DNA from: Thermomonas flagellata
GTDB taxonomy: Bacteria; Pseudomonadota; Gammaproteobacteria; Xanthomonadales; Xanthomonadaceae
Direction of reading: 5' to 3'
Assembly (NCBI RefSeq): GCF_022419185.1
Contig: NZ_JAJOZK010000009.1
Location: forward strand, 62,001 to 126,000
DNA: 64,000 nt
Shown here: positions 50,293 to 61,333 of the stretch, piece after piece
How the letters are laid out: each line of letters begins with the position of its first letter
How positions within the stretch are numbered: position 1 is the stretch's first letter
Translations under genes and position numbers: made by a program
The notes under the pieces: model-generated
The model's database searches: none
What the model was told of the DNA's origin: nothing
What the model saw: only the letters and a program-made list of their open reading frames with translations

Positions 50293-51786
50293 ATGACCGC
50301 CAGCACGCCCCTGCTCGTCACCTTCGCCCTGTACCTGCTGGCGATGCTGGGCATCGGGGTGTACGCCTGGCGGCGCACCCGCGACTTCGACGACTACATC
50401 CTCGGCGGGCGCTCGCTGGGCGGCTATGTCACCGCGCTGTCGGCCGGGGCCTCGGACATGAGCGGCTGGCTGCTGATGGGCCTGCCCGGTGCGCTCTACC
50501 TGGGCGGGGTGTCGGAGGCGTGGATCGCGCTCGGGCTGGTGCTCGGCGCCTGGGCCAACTGGCGCCTGGTGGCCGGCCCGCTGCGGGTCTACACCGAGCG
50601 CAGCGACGACGCGCTGACCCTGCCGGATTACTTCACCCGCCGTTTCGCCGCGCCCGGGCGCGCGCTGCGGATCGTGCCGGCGCTGGTGATCCTGGTGTTC
50701 TTCGCGATCTACGCCGCCAGCGGCATGGTCGCCGGCGCACGCCTGTTCGAGAGCGTGTTCGGCCTGCCCTATGCGCAGGCGCTGTGGTGGGGCGCGGCGG
50801 CGACCATCGCCTACACTTTGCTCGGCGGCTTCCTCGCGGTGAGCTGGACCGACACCGTGCAGGCCACGCTGATGATCTTCGCCCTGCTGCTCACCCCGCT
50901 GGTGGTGCTGGTCGCGGTAGGCGGCCCGCAGGCCGGCCTGGCGCTGGTGGCGCAGGTCGATCCCGCGCGGCTGGATCCGTTCCGCGGCGGCGCGCTCGGG
51001 CTGGTCGGGATCGTCTCGCTGCTGGCCTGGGGGCTGGGCTATTTCGGCCAGCCGCACATCCTGGCGCGGTTCATGGCCGCCGACTCGCTGGCGGTGATCC
51101 CGCAGGCGCGCCGGATCGGCATGACCTGGATGGTGCTGTGCCTGCTCGGCGCGATGGCCACCGGCTTCCTCGGGATCGCCTGGTTCGCGCAGCATCCGGG
51201 CCAGGTCGGGCCGGTCGAGGCCAATCCGGAGCGGGTGTTCCTGCGCCTGGCCGAGCTGCTGTTCAACCCGTGGCTGGCCGGCGTGCTGCTGTCGGCGATC
51301 CTGGCCGCGATCATGAGCACCCTGAGCTGCCAGCTGCTGGTGGCCGCCAGCGCCCTCACCGAGGACTTCTACCGCGGCCTGCTGCGCCCGCGCGCCGGCG
51401 AGCGCGAGCTGGTGTGGATCGGGCGCGCGATGGTGCTGGCGGTGGCGCTGGCGGCGATCGTGCTGGCGCGCGACCCGGACAGCCGCGTGCTGGGGCTGGT
51501 CAGCTATGCCTGGGCCGGGTTCGGCGCCGCGTTCGGGCCGGTGGTGCTGATCTCGCTGCGCTGGGGGCGGATGACCTGGCAGGGCGCGCTCGCCGGGATG
51601 CTGGCCGGTGCCGCGACCGTGGTCCTGTGGAAGCAGACCGGCAGCGCGCTGTACGAGATGGTGCCGGGCGTGCTGGCGGCGGCGCTGGCGGTGGTCGTGG
51701 TCAGCCTGCTCACGCCGCCGCCGCCGGAACCGGTCCGGGTGCGCCACCTGCAGGTGCGCGCCTGCCTGCGCGAAAACCGCCACTGA
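50293..51786 (+). CDS. putP: Sodium/proline symporter
   Basis: A 497-residue solute:sodium symporter with about 12-13 membrane segments. The proline-permease signatures are [29 protein letters not shown] pieces, [16 protein letters not shown] and [23 protein letters not shown]. It imports proline with sodium. The C-terminal tail is short ([20 protein letters not shown]). It sits between folP (61 bases) and miaA (7 bases) and is not part of the usual miaA-hfq operon. Confidence 0.92.
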   Translation: MTASTPLLVTFALYLLAMLGIGVYAWRRTRDFDDYILGGRSLGGYVTALSAGASDMSGWLLMGLPGALYLGGVSEAWIALGLVLGAWANWRLVAGPLRVYTERSDDALTLPDYFTRRFAAPGRALRIVPALVILVFFAIYAASGMVAGARLFESVFGLPYAQALWWGAAATIAYTLLGGFLAVSWTDTVQATLMIFALLLTPLVVLVAVGGPQAGLALVAQVDPARLDPFRGGALGLVGIVSLLAWGLGYFGQPHILARFMAADSLAVIPQARRIGMTWMVLCLLGAMATGFLGIAWFAQHPGQVGPVEANPERVFLRLAELLFNPWLAGVLLSAILAAIMSTLSCQLLVAASALTEDFYRGLLRPRAGERELVWIGRAMVLAVALAAIVLARDPDSRVLGLVSYAWAGFGAAFGPVVLISLRWGRMTWQGALAGMLAGAATVVLWKQTGSALYEMVPGVLAAALAVVVVSLLTPPPPEPVRVRHLQVRACLRENRH

Positions 51787-51793
51787 CCCGCGG

Positions 51794-52768
51794 ATGCGCT
51801 GCGACCGCCGCCCGCGCGCGATCGCGCTGATGGGGCCGACCGCCTCCGGCAAGAGCGCGTATGCGCTGGCGCTGGCGCAGCGCCTGGGGGGCGAGGTGGT
51901 CAGCGTCGATTCCGCGCTGGTCTACCGCGGGCTGGACATCGGCGCGGCCAAGCCGACCGCGCAGGAGCGCGCGGCGGTGCCGCACCACCTGCTCGACCTG
52001 CGCGACCCGTGGCAGCCGTATTCGGCGGCGGAGTTCGCGCAGGACGCGCGCGCGGCGATCGCCGGCATCCTCGCGCGCGGGCGGCTGCCGGTGCTGGCCG
52101 GCGGCACCGGGCTGTATTTCCGCGCCCTGCTGGACGGGCTGGCGGAGATGCCGCCGGCGGATCCGCAGGTGCGCGCGGCGCTGGCCGCGGAGGCCGCCGA
52201 ACGCGGCTGGGCCGCGCTGCATGCGCAGCTGGCCCGGGTCGATCCGCAGGCCGCCGCGCGCATCCACGCCACCGATGCGCAGCGCATCCAGCGCGCGTTG
52301 GAGGTGTACCGCCTGAGCGGGCGTCCGATCAGCGCCTGGCAGCGCGATACGTGCACCACGCGACTGCCGCTGCGGGTGCTCAAGCTGGTGCTGGCGCCGG
52401 ACCGCCGCGAGGACCTGCACGCGCGCATCGCCGCCCGCTTCGACGCCATGCTGGCCGCCGGCTTCCTCGACGAAGTGCGCCGCCTGCGCGCGCTGCCGGC
52501 GCTGGCCGCGCATCCGCGGCCGCTGGAGCTGCCGGCCTTGCGCGCGGTCGGTTACCGCCAGGCCTGGGAGCACCTGGACGGCGCGTCCTCGCCTGCCGAG
52601 TTCCGCGCGCGCGCGCTCGCCGCCACCCGCCAGCTGGCCAAGCGCCAGTACACCTGGCTGCGCGGCGAACTGGACGCGCGCTGGTTCGACCCGCAGCGGC
52701 AGGCGGATGCGCTGGCGCAGGCCGTGGCCGGCTTCCTCGGCCGCGCGGGCGCCGCGCCTGCGACCTGA
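51794..52768 (+). CDS. miaA: tRNA dimethylallyltransferase
   Basis: A 324-residue enzyme adding the dimethylallyl group to A37 of tRNAs reading UNN codons. P-loop GPTASGKS is at 14-21, followed by [35 protein letters not shown] and [15 protein letters not shown]. It uses DMAPP, the end product of the pathway to which ispD and ispF belong. hfq follows after 79 bases in the conserved order. Confidence 0.96.
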   Translation: MRCDRRPRAIALMGPTASGKSAYALALAQRLGGEVVSVDSALVYRGLDIGAAKPTAQERAAVPHHLLDLRDPWQPYSAAEFAQDARAAIAGILARGRLPVLAGGTGLYFRALLDGLAEMPPADPQVRAALAAEAAERGWAALHAQLARVDPQAAARIHATDAQRIQRALEVYRLSGRPISAWQRDTCTTRLPLRVLKLVLAPDRREDLHARIAARFDAMLAAGFLDEVRRLRALPALAAHPRPLELPALRAVGYRQAWEHLDGASSPAEFRARALAATRQLAKRQYTWLRGELDARWFDPQRQADALAQAVAGFLGRAGAAPAT

Positions 52769-52847
52769 GCTACCATGTGCCGCGGCGGTCCGCGTCCCGG
52801 GGCGCGCGGGGCCGCCACATCACGACAAGAACAACATGGGGAACCGC

Positions 52848-53120
52848 ATGTCCAAGGGCCAGTCCTTGCAGGATCCATTCCTGAACGCGTTGCGCCGCGA
52901 GCGCGTCCCGGTCTCGATCTACCTGGTCAACGGCATCAAGCTGCAGGGCACGATCGAATCGTTCGACCAGTTCGTGGTCCTGCTGCGCAGCACGGTCAGC
53001 CAGATGGTCTACAAGCACGCGATCTCGACCGTGGTGCCGGCGCGCAACGTGCGCATCGCCCCCGGCGCGGCCGGCGAGCACGAGGCCTCGGTCGCGGTCG
53101 ACGCCGCCGGCGACGCCTGA
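52848..53120 (+). CDS. hfq: RNA chaperone Hfq
   Basis: A 90-residue Sm-like protein: [20 protein letters not shown], then [20 protein letters not shown] and the Sm2 motif YKHAIS. The C-terminal tail is short (about 20 residues, Ala/Glu-rich). It pairs small RNAs with mRNAs. The second ATG (52848) is used because it gives the canonical start and has GGGGA upstream; an in-frame ATG at 52836 would add MGNR. Confidence 0.96.
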   Translation: MSKGQSLQDPFLNALRRERVPVSIYLVNGIKLQGTIESFDQFVVLLRSTVSQMVYKHAISTVVPARNVRIAPGAAGEHEASVAVDAAGDA

Positions 53121-53158
53121 CCCTTGCAATCGCCGCCGCGGGCCGCATGTAGACGCGG

Positions 53159-54487
53159 ATGCCGACCCACCTGTTCGAGCGCTCCCGCGGGGGCGAACAC
53201 GCCCTGCTGATCCAGCCCCATGCCGGCGGCCCGCCGGCCGAGGGCGTGCTCGAGGAATTCGCCGAACTGGCGCGCTCGGCCGGGGCCAGCGTCGCCGGCG
53301 TGCTCGCCGCGCGGATCGACCGCCCCAGCCCGGCGACCCTGATCGGCAGCGGCAAGCTGGAGGAGGCGCGCGCGCTGTGCGAGGCCAGCGGCGCCGACCT
53401 GGTGCTGGTCAACCACGCGCTCAGCCCGGTGCAGGAGCGCAACCTCGAGAAGGCGCTGCAGCGGCGGGTGGTGGACCGCACCGGGCTGATCCTCGACATC
53501 TTCGCCCAGCGCGCGCGCAGCCACGAGGGCAAGCTGCAGGTGGAACTGGCCCAACTGCGCCACATGGCGACCCGGCTGGTGCGCGGCTGGACCCACCTGG
53601 AGCGCCAGCGCGGCGGCGCGATCGGCCTGCGCGGGCCGGGCGAGACCCAGCTGGAGACCGACCGCCGCCTGTTGCAGAAGCGCATGGACATGCTGCAGAA
53701 GCGCCTGCAGAAGGTCGAGGTGCAGCATGCGCAGATGCGCCGCGCGCGGGTGCGCAGCGCGCTGCCGCGGGTGGCGCTGGTGGGCTACACCAATGCCGGC
53801 AAGTCCACCCTGTTCAACGCCCTGACCGGGGCGGACGCCTACGCCGCCGACCAGCTGTTCGCCACCCTCGACCCGACCGTGCGCCGGGTCGCGCTGGCGG
53901 GCGGGGCGATCGTGCTGGCCGACACCGTCGGCTTCGTGCGCGACCTGCCGCACGAGCTGGTGGCCGCGTTCCGCTCCACCCTGAGCGAGGCGCGCGAGGC
54001 CGACCTGCTGCTGCACGTGGTGGACGCCGGCGACCCGCTGCGCGAGGAGCGCATCGCCCAGGTCGATGCGGTGCTGCATGAGATCGGCGCCGGCGACCTG
54101 CCGCAGCTCTTGGTCTACAACAAGATCGACTGCATCGAAGGCGCCGCGCCGCGGGTCGACCGCCGCGGCGAGGACCGCCAGGCGGTGTGGCTGTCGGCCC
54201 GCGACGGGCAGGGTCTGGACCTGCTGCGCGAGGCCCTGGGCGAGCGCCTCGGCCTGCGCCGGGTGCAGGGCGAAGTGCACCTGCCGCCGGAGGCCGGGCG
54301 CCTGCGCGCCCGCCTGCACGCGCTGGGCGCCATCCGCGGCGAGCGCCACGAAGCGGAGGGCAGCTACCTGCGGCTCGACCTGCCGCTGGCCGAGGCCACG
54401 CGCCTGGCCGGCCAGCCCGACGGCGCGCCGCTGCGCGCGCTGCTGCCCGCGGACGCGTCCGCGCTTCCCGTAGAATCCGCCGCATGA
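53159..54487 (+). CDS. hflX: Ribosome-rescue GTPase HflX
   Basis: A 442-residue GTPase that splits stressed 70S ribosomes. The N-terminal HflX domain carries LIGSGKLEEA and GLRGPGETQLETDRR with a coiled coil (about 165-200); the G domain has G1 GYTNAGKS at 209-216, G3 DTVGF and G4 NKID. It follows hfq after 38 bases. Its last bases hold a TAGAAT box just before the hflK start. Confidence 0.95.
   Translation: MPTHLFERSRGGEHALLIQPHAGGPPAEGVLEEFAELARSAGASVAGVLAARIDRPSPATLIGSGKLEEARALCEASGADLVLVNHALSPVQERNLEKALQRRVVDRTGLILDIFAQRARSHEGKLQVELAQLRHMATRLVRGWTHLERQRGGAIGLRGPGETQLETDRRLLQKRMDMLQKRLQKVEVQHAQMRRARVRSALPRVALVGYTNAGKSTLFNALTGADAYAADQLFATLDPTVRRVALAGGAIVLADTVGFVRDLPHELVAAFRSTLSEAREADLLLHVVDAGDPLREERIAQVDAVLHEIGAGDLPQLLVYNKIDCIEGAAPRVDRRGEDRQAVWLSARDGQGLDLLREALGERLGLRRVQGEVHLPPEAGRLRARLHALGAIRGERHEAEGSYLRLDLPLAEATRLAGQPDGAPLRALLPADASALPVESAA
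54471..54476 (+). promoter_or_regulatory. -10 element, leaderless geometry (hflK), inside hflX end
   Basis: TAGAAT followed by 7 bases and the hflK ATG at 54484. It overlaps hflX coding sequence; it may allow hflKC to be expressed apart from hflX. Confidence 0.35.
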
Positions 54488-55620
54488 CCACGCACACGAC
54501 CGGCCCTCGGCGGCCGACCCCGGCCTGGATGGCCTGGAACAAGCCCGGCAACGCCGGCGGATCGCGCAGCGGCGGCAGCGGCGGGCTGGGCGACTGGCTG
54601 GCGCGCCTGCCCGGCATCGGCGCCGGGGGCGGCGGCAGTCCGCTGCGCTGGCTGTGGCTGCTGGTCGCGGCCTGGCTGTTGTACAGCAGCTTCGTGCTGG
54701 TCGCCGAGCAGCAGCGCGGGGTGGTGCTGCGCTTCGGCCGCTTCGAGCGGGTCATGCAGCCGGGGCCCAACCTCAAGCTGCCGTGGCCGATCGAGCGGGT
54801 GATCAAGGTCAACGCGACCCAGATCAAGAACTTCGAGGACCGGGTGCCGGTCCTGACCCGCGACGAGAACATCGTCGAGGTCGCGATCAACGTGCAGTAC
54901 CGGGTCGCCGACCCGGTGACCTACCTGTTCGGCACCCGCGACGCCGACGAGGTGCTGCAGCAGGCCGCGCTCAGCACGGTGCGCGAGCAGGTCGGCCGCT
55001 CCGACCTCGACACCGTGCTCGGCGCGCGCGAGCAGCTGGCGGTGGCCGCGCGCGAGCGCCTGCAGAAGTCGCTGGAGGCCTACCACACCGGCCTGCTGGT
55101 GACCGAGCTCAACCTGCCCGACGCGCGCCCGCCGCAGCAGGTCAAGCCGGCGTTCGACGACGTCAACAGCGCCCAGCAGGATAAGGAGCGGCTGATCTCC
55201 GAGGCGCGCGCCTACGCCGCCAAGATCGTGCCCGAGGCGCGCGGCCAGGCCGCGCGCGTGCGCACCGTGGCGCAGGGCTACAAGGACGCCGAGATCGCGC
55301 GCGCCACCGGCGACGCCGAGCGCTTCGCGCTGCTGGTCGAGCAGTACAAGGCGGCGCCCGAGGTCACCCGCAAGCGGCTGTGGCTGGAGACCCTGCAGAA
55401 GGTGCTGGGCGAGAACCGCAAGGTGGTCGGGGGCGACGGCCGCCAGCTGATCTACGTGCCGATGCCGGGCGCGGCCGCCGCGAGCGCGCCGGCGGCACCG
55501 GCCGCCTCGACTGCGCTGCTGCCGGAGCTGGCGGCCCCGGCCGCGGCCGGGGCGGAGGCCGAACCCGCGCGCAGCGGCCGCCCGTCGCGTCCGCAGGGCC
55601 GCCCGGAGGTGCAGCGATGA
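54484..55620 (+). CDS. hflK: FtsH modulator HflK
   Basis: A 378-residue SPFH-domain membrane protein. A Gly-rich cytoplasmic N-terminus (about 20-50) and PAWMAWNKPG lead to one membrane helix (about 57-75), the SPFH/PHB domain (QQRGVVLRFGRFERVMQPGPN), a helical region and an Ala-rich tail. With HflC it forms a periplasmic cage around FtsH and limits its access to substrates. ATGA overlap with hflX and with hflC (both 4 bases) indicates tight coupling. Confidence 0.95.
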   Translation: MTTHTTGPRRPTPAWMAWNKPGNAGGSRSGGSGGLGDWLARLPGIGAGGGGSPLRWLWLLVAAWLLYSSFVLVAEQQRGVVLRFGRFERVMQPGPNLKLPWPIERVIKVNATQIKNFEDRVPVLTRDENIVEVAINVQYRVADPVTYLFGTRDADEVLQQAALSTVREQVGRSDLDTVLGAREQLAVAARERLQKSLEAYHTGLLVTELNLPDARPPQQVKPAFDDVNSAQQDKERLISEARAYAAKIVPEARGQAARVRTVAQGYKDAEIARATGDAERFALLVEQYKAAPEVTRKRLWLETLQKVLGENRKVVGGDGRQLIYVPMPGAAAASAPAAPAASTALLPELAAPAAAGAEAEPARSGRPSRPQGRPEVQR

Positions 55621-56480
55621 AACCGAACCTGTGGATTCCCGCGGTGCTGGCGGCGCTGCTGTTGCTGCTCGGCTCGGTGTTCGTGGTCAACGAGGGCCAC
55701 AGCGCGCTGGTGCTCAACCTCGGCCGGGTCGCGCGCAGCGACATCGGCCCCGGCCTGCACTTCAAGTGGCCGCTCATCGAGTCGGTGCGCATCTTCGACC
55801 GCCGCCTGCAGGTGATCCCGGCCGAGCCGGAGCGCTACCTGACCTCCGAGCGCAAGGACGTCAGCGTGGACTTCTTCGCGATCGGCCGGATCGCCAACGT
55901 CAACGCCTTCTACCGCGCCACCGGCGGCGACGAGAACGTGGCGATCGCGCGGCTGGCACCGATCATCAAGGACGCGCTGCGCAACGAGATCAACGCGCGC
56001 ACCCTGCAGCAGGTGGTGTCCGGCGACCGCAGCGAGATCGTCAAGAGCCAGCTGGCGGCGATCAACAAGGGCGCCGCCACCCTCGGCATCCAGATCCTCG
56101 ACCTGCGCATCAAGCAGCTCGACCTGCCGGCCGACAGCCGGGTGATCGAGGACGTCTACAACCGCATGCGCGCCCAGCGCCAGCAGGTGGCCAGCCGCCT
56201 GCGCGCGGAGGGCGAGGAGCAGGCCAACGAGATCCGCGCCGGCGCCGACCGCGACCAGCAGGTGATCCTGGCCGAGGCCGAGCGCGATGCCCAGAAGCTG
56301 CGCGGCGAAGGCGATGCCGAGGCCGCGCGCATCTACGCCCAGGCGGCCGCGCGCGACCCCGGCTTCTACGCCTTCCAGCGCAGCCTGGAGGCCTACCGCA
56401 AGGCGTTCGCGGACGGGCAGTCGGTGATCGTGCTGGAGCGCAACGACCCGTTCCTGCAATACCTGCGCAGCGACCGCTGA
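55617..56480 (+). CDS. hflC: FtsH modulator HflC
   Basis: A 287-residue SPFH protein, partner of HflK. One N-terminal membrane helix (about 5-24), then VVNEGHSALVLNLGRVARSDIGPGLHFKWP, and the helical DVYNRMRAQRQQVASRLRAEGEEQANEIRA stretch with the C-terminal LEAYRKAF...DPFLQYL end. Length is slightly below E. coli HflC (334). Confidence 0.95.
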   Translation: MKPNLWIPAVLAALLLLLGSVFVVNEGHSALVLNLGRVARSDIGPGLHFKWPLIESVRIFDRRLQVIPAEPERYLTSERKDVSVDFFAIGRIANVNAFYRATGGDENVAIARLAPIIKDALRNEINARTLQQVVSGDRSEIVKSQLAAINKGAATLGIQILDLRIKQLDLPADSRVIEDVYNRMRAQRQQVASRLRAEGEEQANEIRAGADRDQQVILAEAERDAQKLRGEGDAEAARIYAQAAARDPGFYAFQRSLEAYRKAFADGQSVIVLERNDPFLQYLRSDR

Positions 56481-56491
56481 GAGGCGCGGGG

Positions 56492-56677
56492 GTGGACGAC
56501 CTGTGGGCGGCGCTGTGCCTGGTCGCGGTGCTGGAGGGGCTGGTCCTGTTCGCCGCGCCCGGGGCGTGGAAGCGCGCGATGGCGCAGCTGGCCACCCTGC
56601 CGGAACCGCAGTTGCGCCGCATCGGCGCGGCGGTGCTCGCGCTCGGGCTGGCCAGCCTGTGGTGGGTGCGCGGCTGA
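56492..56677 (+). CDS. DUF2065 small membrane protein
   Basis: A 61-residue protein with two membrane helices: MDDLWAALCLVAVLEGLVLF and a C-terminal RRIGAAVLALGLASLWWVRG, the pattern of the DUF2065/YjeT family always found between hflC and purA in proteobacteria. Start is GTG, 11 bases after hflC. Function is unknown; a link to FtsH/HflKC is a guess from position. Confidence 0.85.
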   Translation: MDDLWAALCLVAVLEGLVLFAAPGAWKRAMAQLATLPEPQLRRIGAAVLALGLASLWWVRG

Positions 56678-58066
<1,389 letters not shown>

Positions 58067-58073
58067 TGGGCGC

Positions 58074-58092
58074 GCCCCGGGCATGCCGGGGC
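58074..58092. terminator. Hairpin after purA
   Basis: Perfect 7-bp stem GCCCCGG/CCGGGGC with a 5-base loop, 8 bases after the purA stop. No U-tract. Confidence 0.4.
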
Positions 58093-58215
58093 GGTCTGGT
58101 GGGCCGCACCGGAAGCGGGCGGCGCACCAGGTGTGCTAAACTTAGTCCAGTGGTGCAACGCGATTCTTGGACGTCCCGGCAGGGTGCCGGCGACGCATTG
58201 CCTTGGAGAATCGCC

Positions 58216-58542
58216 ATGCACCATGTGTTCATCGACGGCTGCTGGTTCAGCTTCGATCCTCGCGACCCCGGCGATGCCGGCCTCGCGGAATGTGCGAGTG
58301 CGGCCTTCCGGCGCCGGCTCGCCGGCCTGCCCTTCCCGCTGTTCGAGGACGAGGACTTCCTCGCCCCGGACCGCGACGTGTGGATGTCCTGGGTGGTCGC
58401 CGGAATCCTGCACGGGGCGACGCCCGAGGAGCGCGCCGCCTACCATGCCTTGCCGGACGCCAGCGCGCGCCGCTGGTACCTGCTGGCCCTCTGCGAGGGC
58501 GTGGTCGCGCGCGCCCGCCGCGGGGAGTGGGGCGCGGGCTGA
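58216..58542 (+). CDS. Small acidic protein of unknown function
   Basis: A 108-residue protein, no signal or membrane segment, starting MHHVFIDGCWFSFDPRDPGD and rich in Asp, Trp and Ala (FLAPDRDVWMSWVVAGILHG). I do not recognise it. TTGGAG, 8 bases before the ATG, is a good ribosome site, and a TGTGCTAAACT stretch about 80 bases upstream is a plausible extended -10. Reading frame and signals support a real gene; function cannot be inferred from its neighbours purA and an aminopeptidase. Confidence 0.65.
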   Translation: MHHVFIDGCWFSFDPRDPGDAGLAECASAAFRRRLAGLPFPLFEDEDFLAPDRDVWMSWVVAGILHGATPEERAAYHALPDASARRWYLLALCEGVVARARRGEWGAG

Positions 58543-58672
58543 ACGCCGCCTTCCATCCGGCCTCCCGGCCGCGGCGCCGGCCGGGATGGCCATGACTTCC
58601 GGCGCATTGGCCGCCCCCGCGGCGGGAGGATGATCCGCAGATGCGCGGCCCCCGCCGCCCGAGGATGCCCGC

Positions 58673-61321
58673 ATGCGCCGCCACCTGCTCCCGCTCGCCC
58701 TGTTGACCGCGCTGCTGCCGGTCGCGCCGGTCCTGGCCGCCGACCCGGCCCCGCGGCCGCCGCCGGCCAGCGTCGCCAGCCAGCTGCCGCGGGTCGCCGC
58801 GCCGCGCCACTATGCGCTGGAAGTGACCCCGCATGCCGAGCAGCTGACCTTCGACGGGCGGGTGACGATCGACCTCGACGTCGTCGTGCCCACCCGCAGC
58901 CTCACCCTCAACGCGCTGGATCTGCAGTTCGATCGGGTCCGGCTGACGCCGGCGCAGGGCGCGCCGCTGGTGCCCACGGTGCGGATGGACGCGCAGGCGC
59001 AGACCGCGACCCTCCAGTTCGCGCGTGCCCTCGCCCCCGGCCGCTACCGGCTCGCGATCGACTACCGCGGCAAGATCGGCACCCAGGCCAACGGCCTGTT
59101 CGCGCTCGACTACCCGACCGCGCAGGGGCAGCAGCGCGCGCTCTACACCCAGTTCGAGAACTCCGACGCGCGCCGCTTTTTGCCCAGTTGGGACGAGCCC
59201 TGGTACAAGGCCAGCTTCGACCTCACAGTGACCGCGCCGGCCGGGCAGATGGCGGTCGGCAACATGCCAGTGGCCGAGCGCACCGAACTCGGCGACGGCC
59301 GCGTGCGCACGCGCTTTGCCACCACGCCGCGGATGTCCACCTACCTGCTGTTCCTGGCGCTGGGCGACTTCGAGCGCGCCGCGGCGGCCGGCGACAACGG
59401 CACCGAGATCGGGGTGATCACCCAGCGCGGCAAGCTCGACCAGGCGCAGTACGCGCTGGATGCGGGCCGCGCGGTGCTGCGCGAGTACAACGCCTACTTC
59501 GGCATCCCGTACCCGCTGCCGAAGCTGGACAACGTGGCCGCGCCCGGGCGCAGCCAGTTCTTCAGCGCGATGGAGAACTGGGGCGCGATCTTCACCTTCG
59601 AGTCCTCGCTGCTGCTGGATCCGGCGATCGCCAACCTCGGCGACCGCCAGCGCATCTTCACCGTGGCCGCGCACGAGATCGCGCACCAGTGGTTCGGCGA
59701 CCTGGTGACCATGGCCTGGTGGGACGATTTGTGGCTCAACGAGGGCTTCGCCACCTGGATGGAGGGGCGCACCACCCAGAAGCTGCATCCGGAATGGGAT
59801 CCGGACCACGTGGACGCGGTGCTGACCAGCCGCGGCCCGATGCAGCGCGACGCGCTGGCCACCACCCACCCGGTGGTGCAGCACGTGGCGACGGTGGAGC
59901 AGGCCAGCCAGGCCTTCGACGACATCACCTACCGCAAGGGCTCGGCGGTCATCAACATGCTGGAAGACTACGTCGGCGCCGACGCCTGGCAGGCCGGCGT
60001 GCGCCGCTACCTGCGCGCGCATGCCTACGGCAATGCGGTCACCGACGATCTCTGGCGCGCGGTGGATGCCCAGGCGCCGGGCAAGCGCTTCGTGCAGGTC
60101 GCGCACGACTTCACCCGCCAGCCGGGGGTGCCGCTGATCCGCGCCGAGGGCCGCTGTGTCGGCGGCCGCATGCAGGTGCAGCTGGTGCAGGGCGAATACA
60201 CCCTCGACCGCCCGGCCAAGCGCGCGCTGCGCTGGCGGGTGCCGGTCGCGGTGCGCGCCGCCGACGGGACCGTCCAGCGCACGCTGGTGGACGGCCGCGC
60301 CCGCCTGCGCCTGCCCGCGTGCGGCGCGTTCGTGGTCAACGCCGGGCAGAAGGGCTACTACCGCACGCTGTATGCCCCGGCGCAGTTCGCCGCGCTTCGC
60401 GGCGAATACCTGCGGCTGCCGGTGATGGACCAGCTCGGCCTGCTGATGGACGCCGGCGCGCTGGCCGCGGCCGGGCTGCAACCGGAGGCCGACGCGCTCG
60501 ACCTGATGGCGGCGGTGCCGCTGGACGCCTCGGCCGACCTGTGGATGCAGGTGGTCGGCCAGCTCGGCGGTATCGACGCGCTGTACGACGGCGATCCGCG
60601 CCAGGCGGCGTTCCGCCGCTACGCGATCGCGCGGCTGGCGCCCAAGCTCGCCCAGCTGGGCTGGGATCCGGCGCCGCAGGAGCCGGCCAACGTGCAGCAG
60701 CTGCGGCTGGCCTTGCTCGGCGCGCTCAGCCAGTTCGGCGATGCCCAGGTGGTGGCCGAGGCGCGCCGGCGCTTCGCCGCGTTCCGCCGGGATCCGGCGA
60801 CGCTGCCGGCCGACCTGCGCCGCACGGTGTTGGCGATCGTCGCGCGCAACGCCGACGCGCCGACTTGGGACGAACTGCATGCGATGGCGCGCGCGGAGAG
60901 CTCTTCGCTGCTGCGCGACCAGTACTACGGCCTGCTGGCGCTGCCGCGCGACCCGGCGCTGGCGCAACGTGCGCTGGAACTGGCGCTCAGCGGCGAGGCC
61001 GGCGCCACCAACGGCGCCGACCTGATCGCGCGGGTCGCAGGCGAGCATCCGGAACTGGCGTTCGACTTCGCCACCGCGCACCGCGCGCAGGTGGATGCGA
61101 TGGTCGATTCCACCTCGCGCGCGCGCTACTACCCGCGGCTGGCCGCCGCCAGCAACGATGCGGCGATCATCGCCCGCCTGCGCGCGTTCGCCGAGCGCTA
61201 CATCGCGCCGACTTCGCGCCGCGACGCGGATACCGTGATCGCCGGCATCCAGGCGCGGCTGGCCCAGCGCCAGCGGCGGCTGCCGCAGATCGAGGCCTGG
61301 CTCGCCCGCCAGCCGGGCTGA
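58673..61321 (+). CDS. Secreted M1-family aminopeptidase
   Basis: An 882-residue enzyme with a signal peptide (about 1-22, APVLAA). It has the exopeptidase motif SAMENWG at 298-304 and the zinc site H334-E335-x-x-H338 with E357 (NEGFATW). QFENSDARRFLPSWDEP and the C-terminal HEAT-like domain are typical of the aminopeptidase N/ERAP group. It releases N-terminal residues from peptides in the periplasm or outside. It is classical in motif, unlike the lipoprotein M1 at 6762-8933. Confidence 0.92.
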   Translation: MRRHLLPLALLTALLPVAPVLAADPAPRPPPASVASQLPRVAAPRHYALEVTPHAEQLTFDGRVTIDLDVVVPTRSLTLNALDLQFDRVRLTPAQGAPLVPTVRMDAQAQTATLQFARALAPGRYRLAIDYRGKIGTQANGLFALDYPTAQGQQRALYTQFENSDARRFLPSWDEPWYKASFDLTVTAPAGQMAVGNMPVAERTELGDGRVRTRFATTPRMSTYLLFLALGDFERAAAAGDNGTEIGVITQRGKLDQAQYALDAGRAVLREYNAYFGIPYPLPKLDNVAAPGRSQFFSAMENWGAIFTFESSLLLDPAIANLGDRQRIFTVAAHEIAHQWFGDLVTMAWWDDLWLNEGFATWMEGRTTQKLHPEWDPDHVDAVLTSRGPMQRDALATTHPVVQHVATVEQASQAFDDITYRKGSAVINMLEDYVGADAWQAGVRRYLRAHAYGNAVTDDLWRAVDAQAPGKRFVQVAHDFTRQPGVPLIRAEGRCVGGRMQVQLVQGEYTLDRPAKRALRWRVPVAVRAADGTVQRTLVDGRARLRLPACGAFVVNAGQKGYYRTLYAPAQFAALRGEYLRLPVMDQLGLLMDAGALAAAGLQPEADALDLMAAVPLDASADLWMQVVGQLGGIDALYDGDPRQAAFRRYAIARLAPKLAQLGWDPAPQEPANVQQLRLALLGALSQFGDAQVVAEARRRFAAFRRDPATLPADLRRTVLAIVARNADAPTWDELHAMARAESSSLLRDQYYGLLALPRDPALAQRALELALSGEAGATNGADLIARVAGEHPELAFDFATAHRAQVDAMVDSTSRARYYPRLAAASNDAAIIARLRAFAERYIAPTSRRDADTVIAGIQARLAQRQRRLPQIEAWLARQPG

Positions 61322-61333
61322 GCCGGGCCGCAC

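Noticed and set aside
52836-52847. Four-codon longer Hfq start (MGNR)
   Set aside because: The second ATG gives the canonical [11 protein letters not shown] and has a better-placed purine-rich site.
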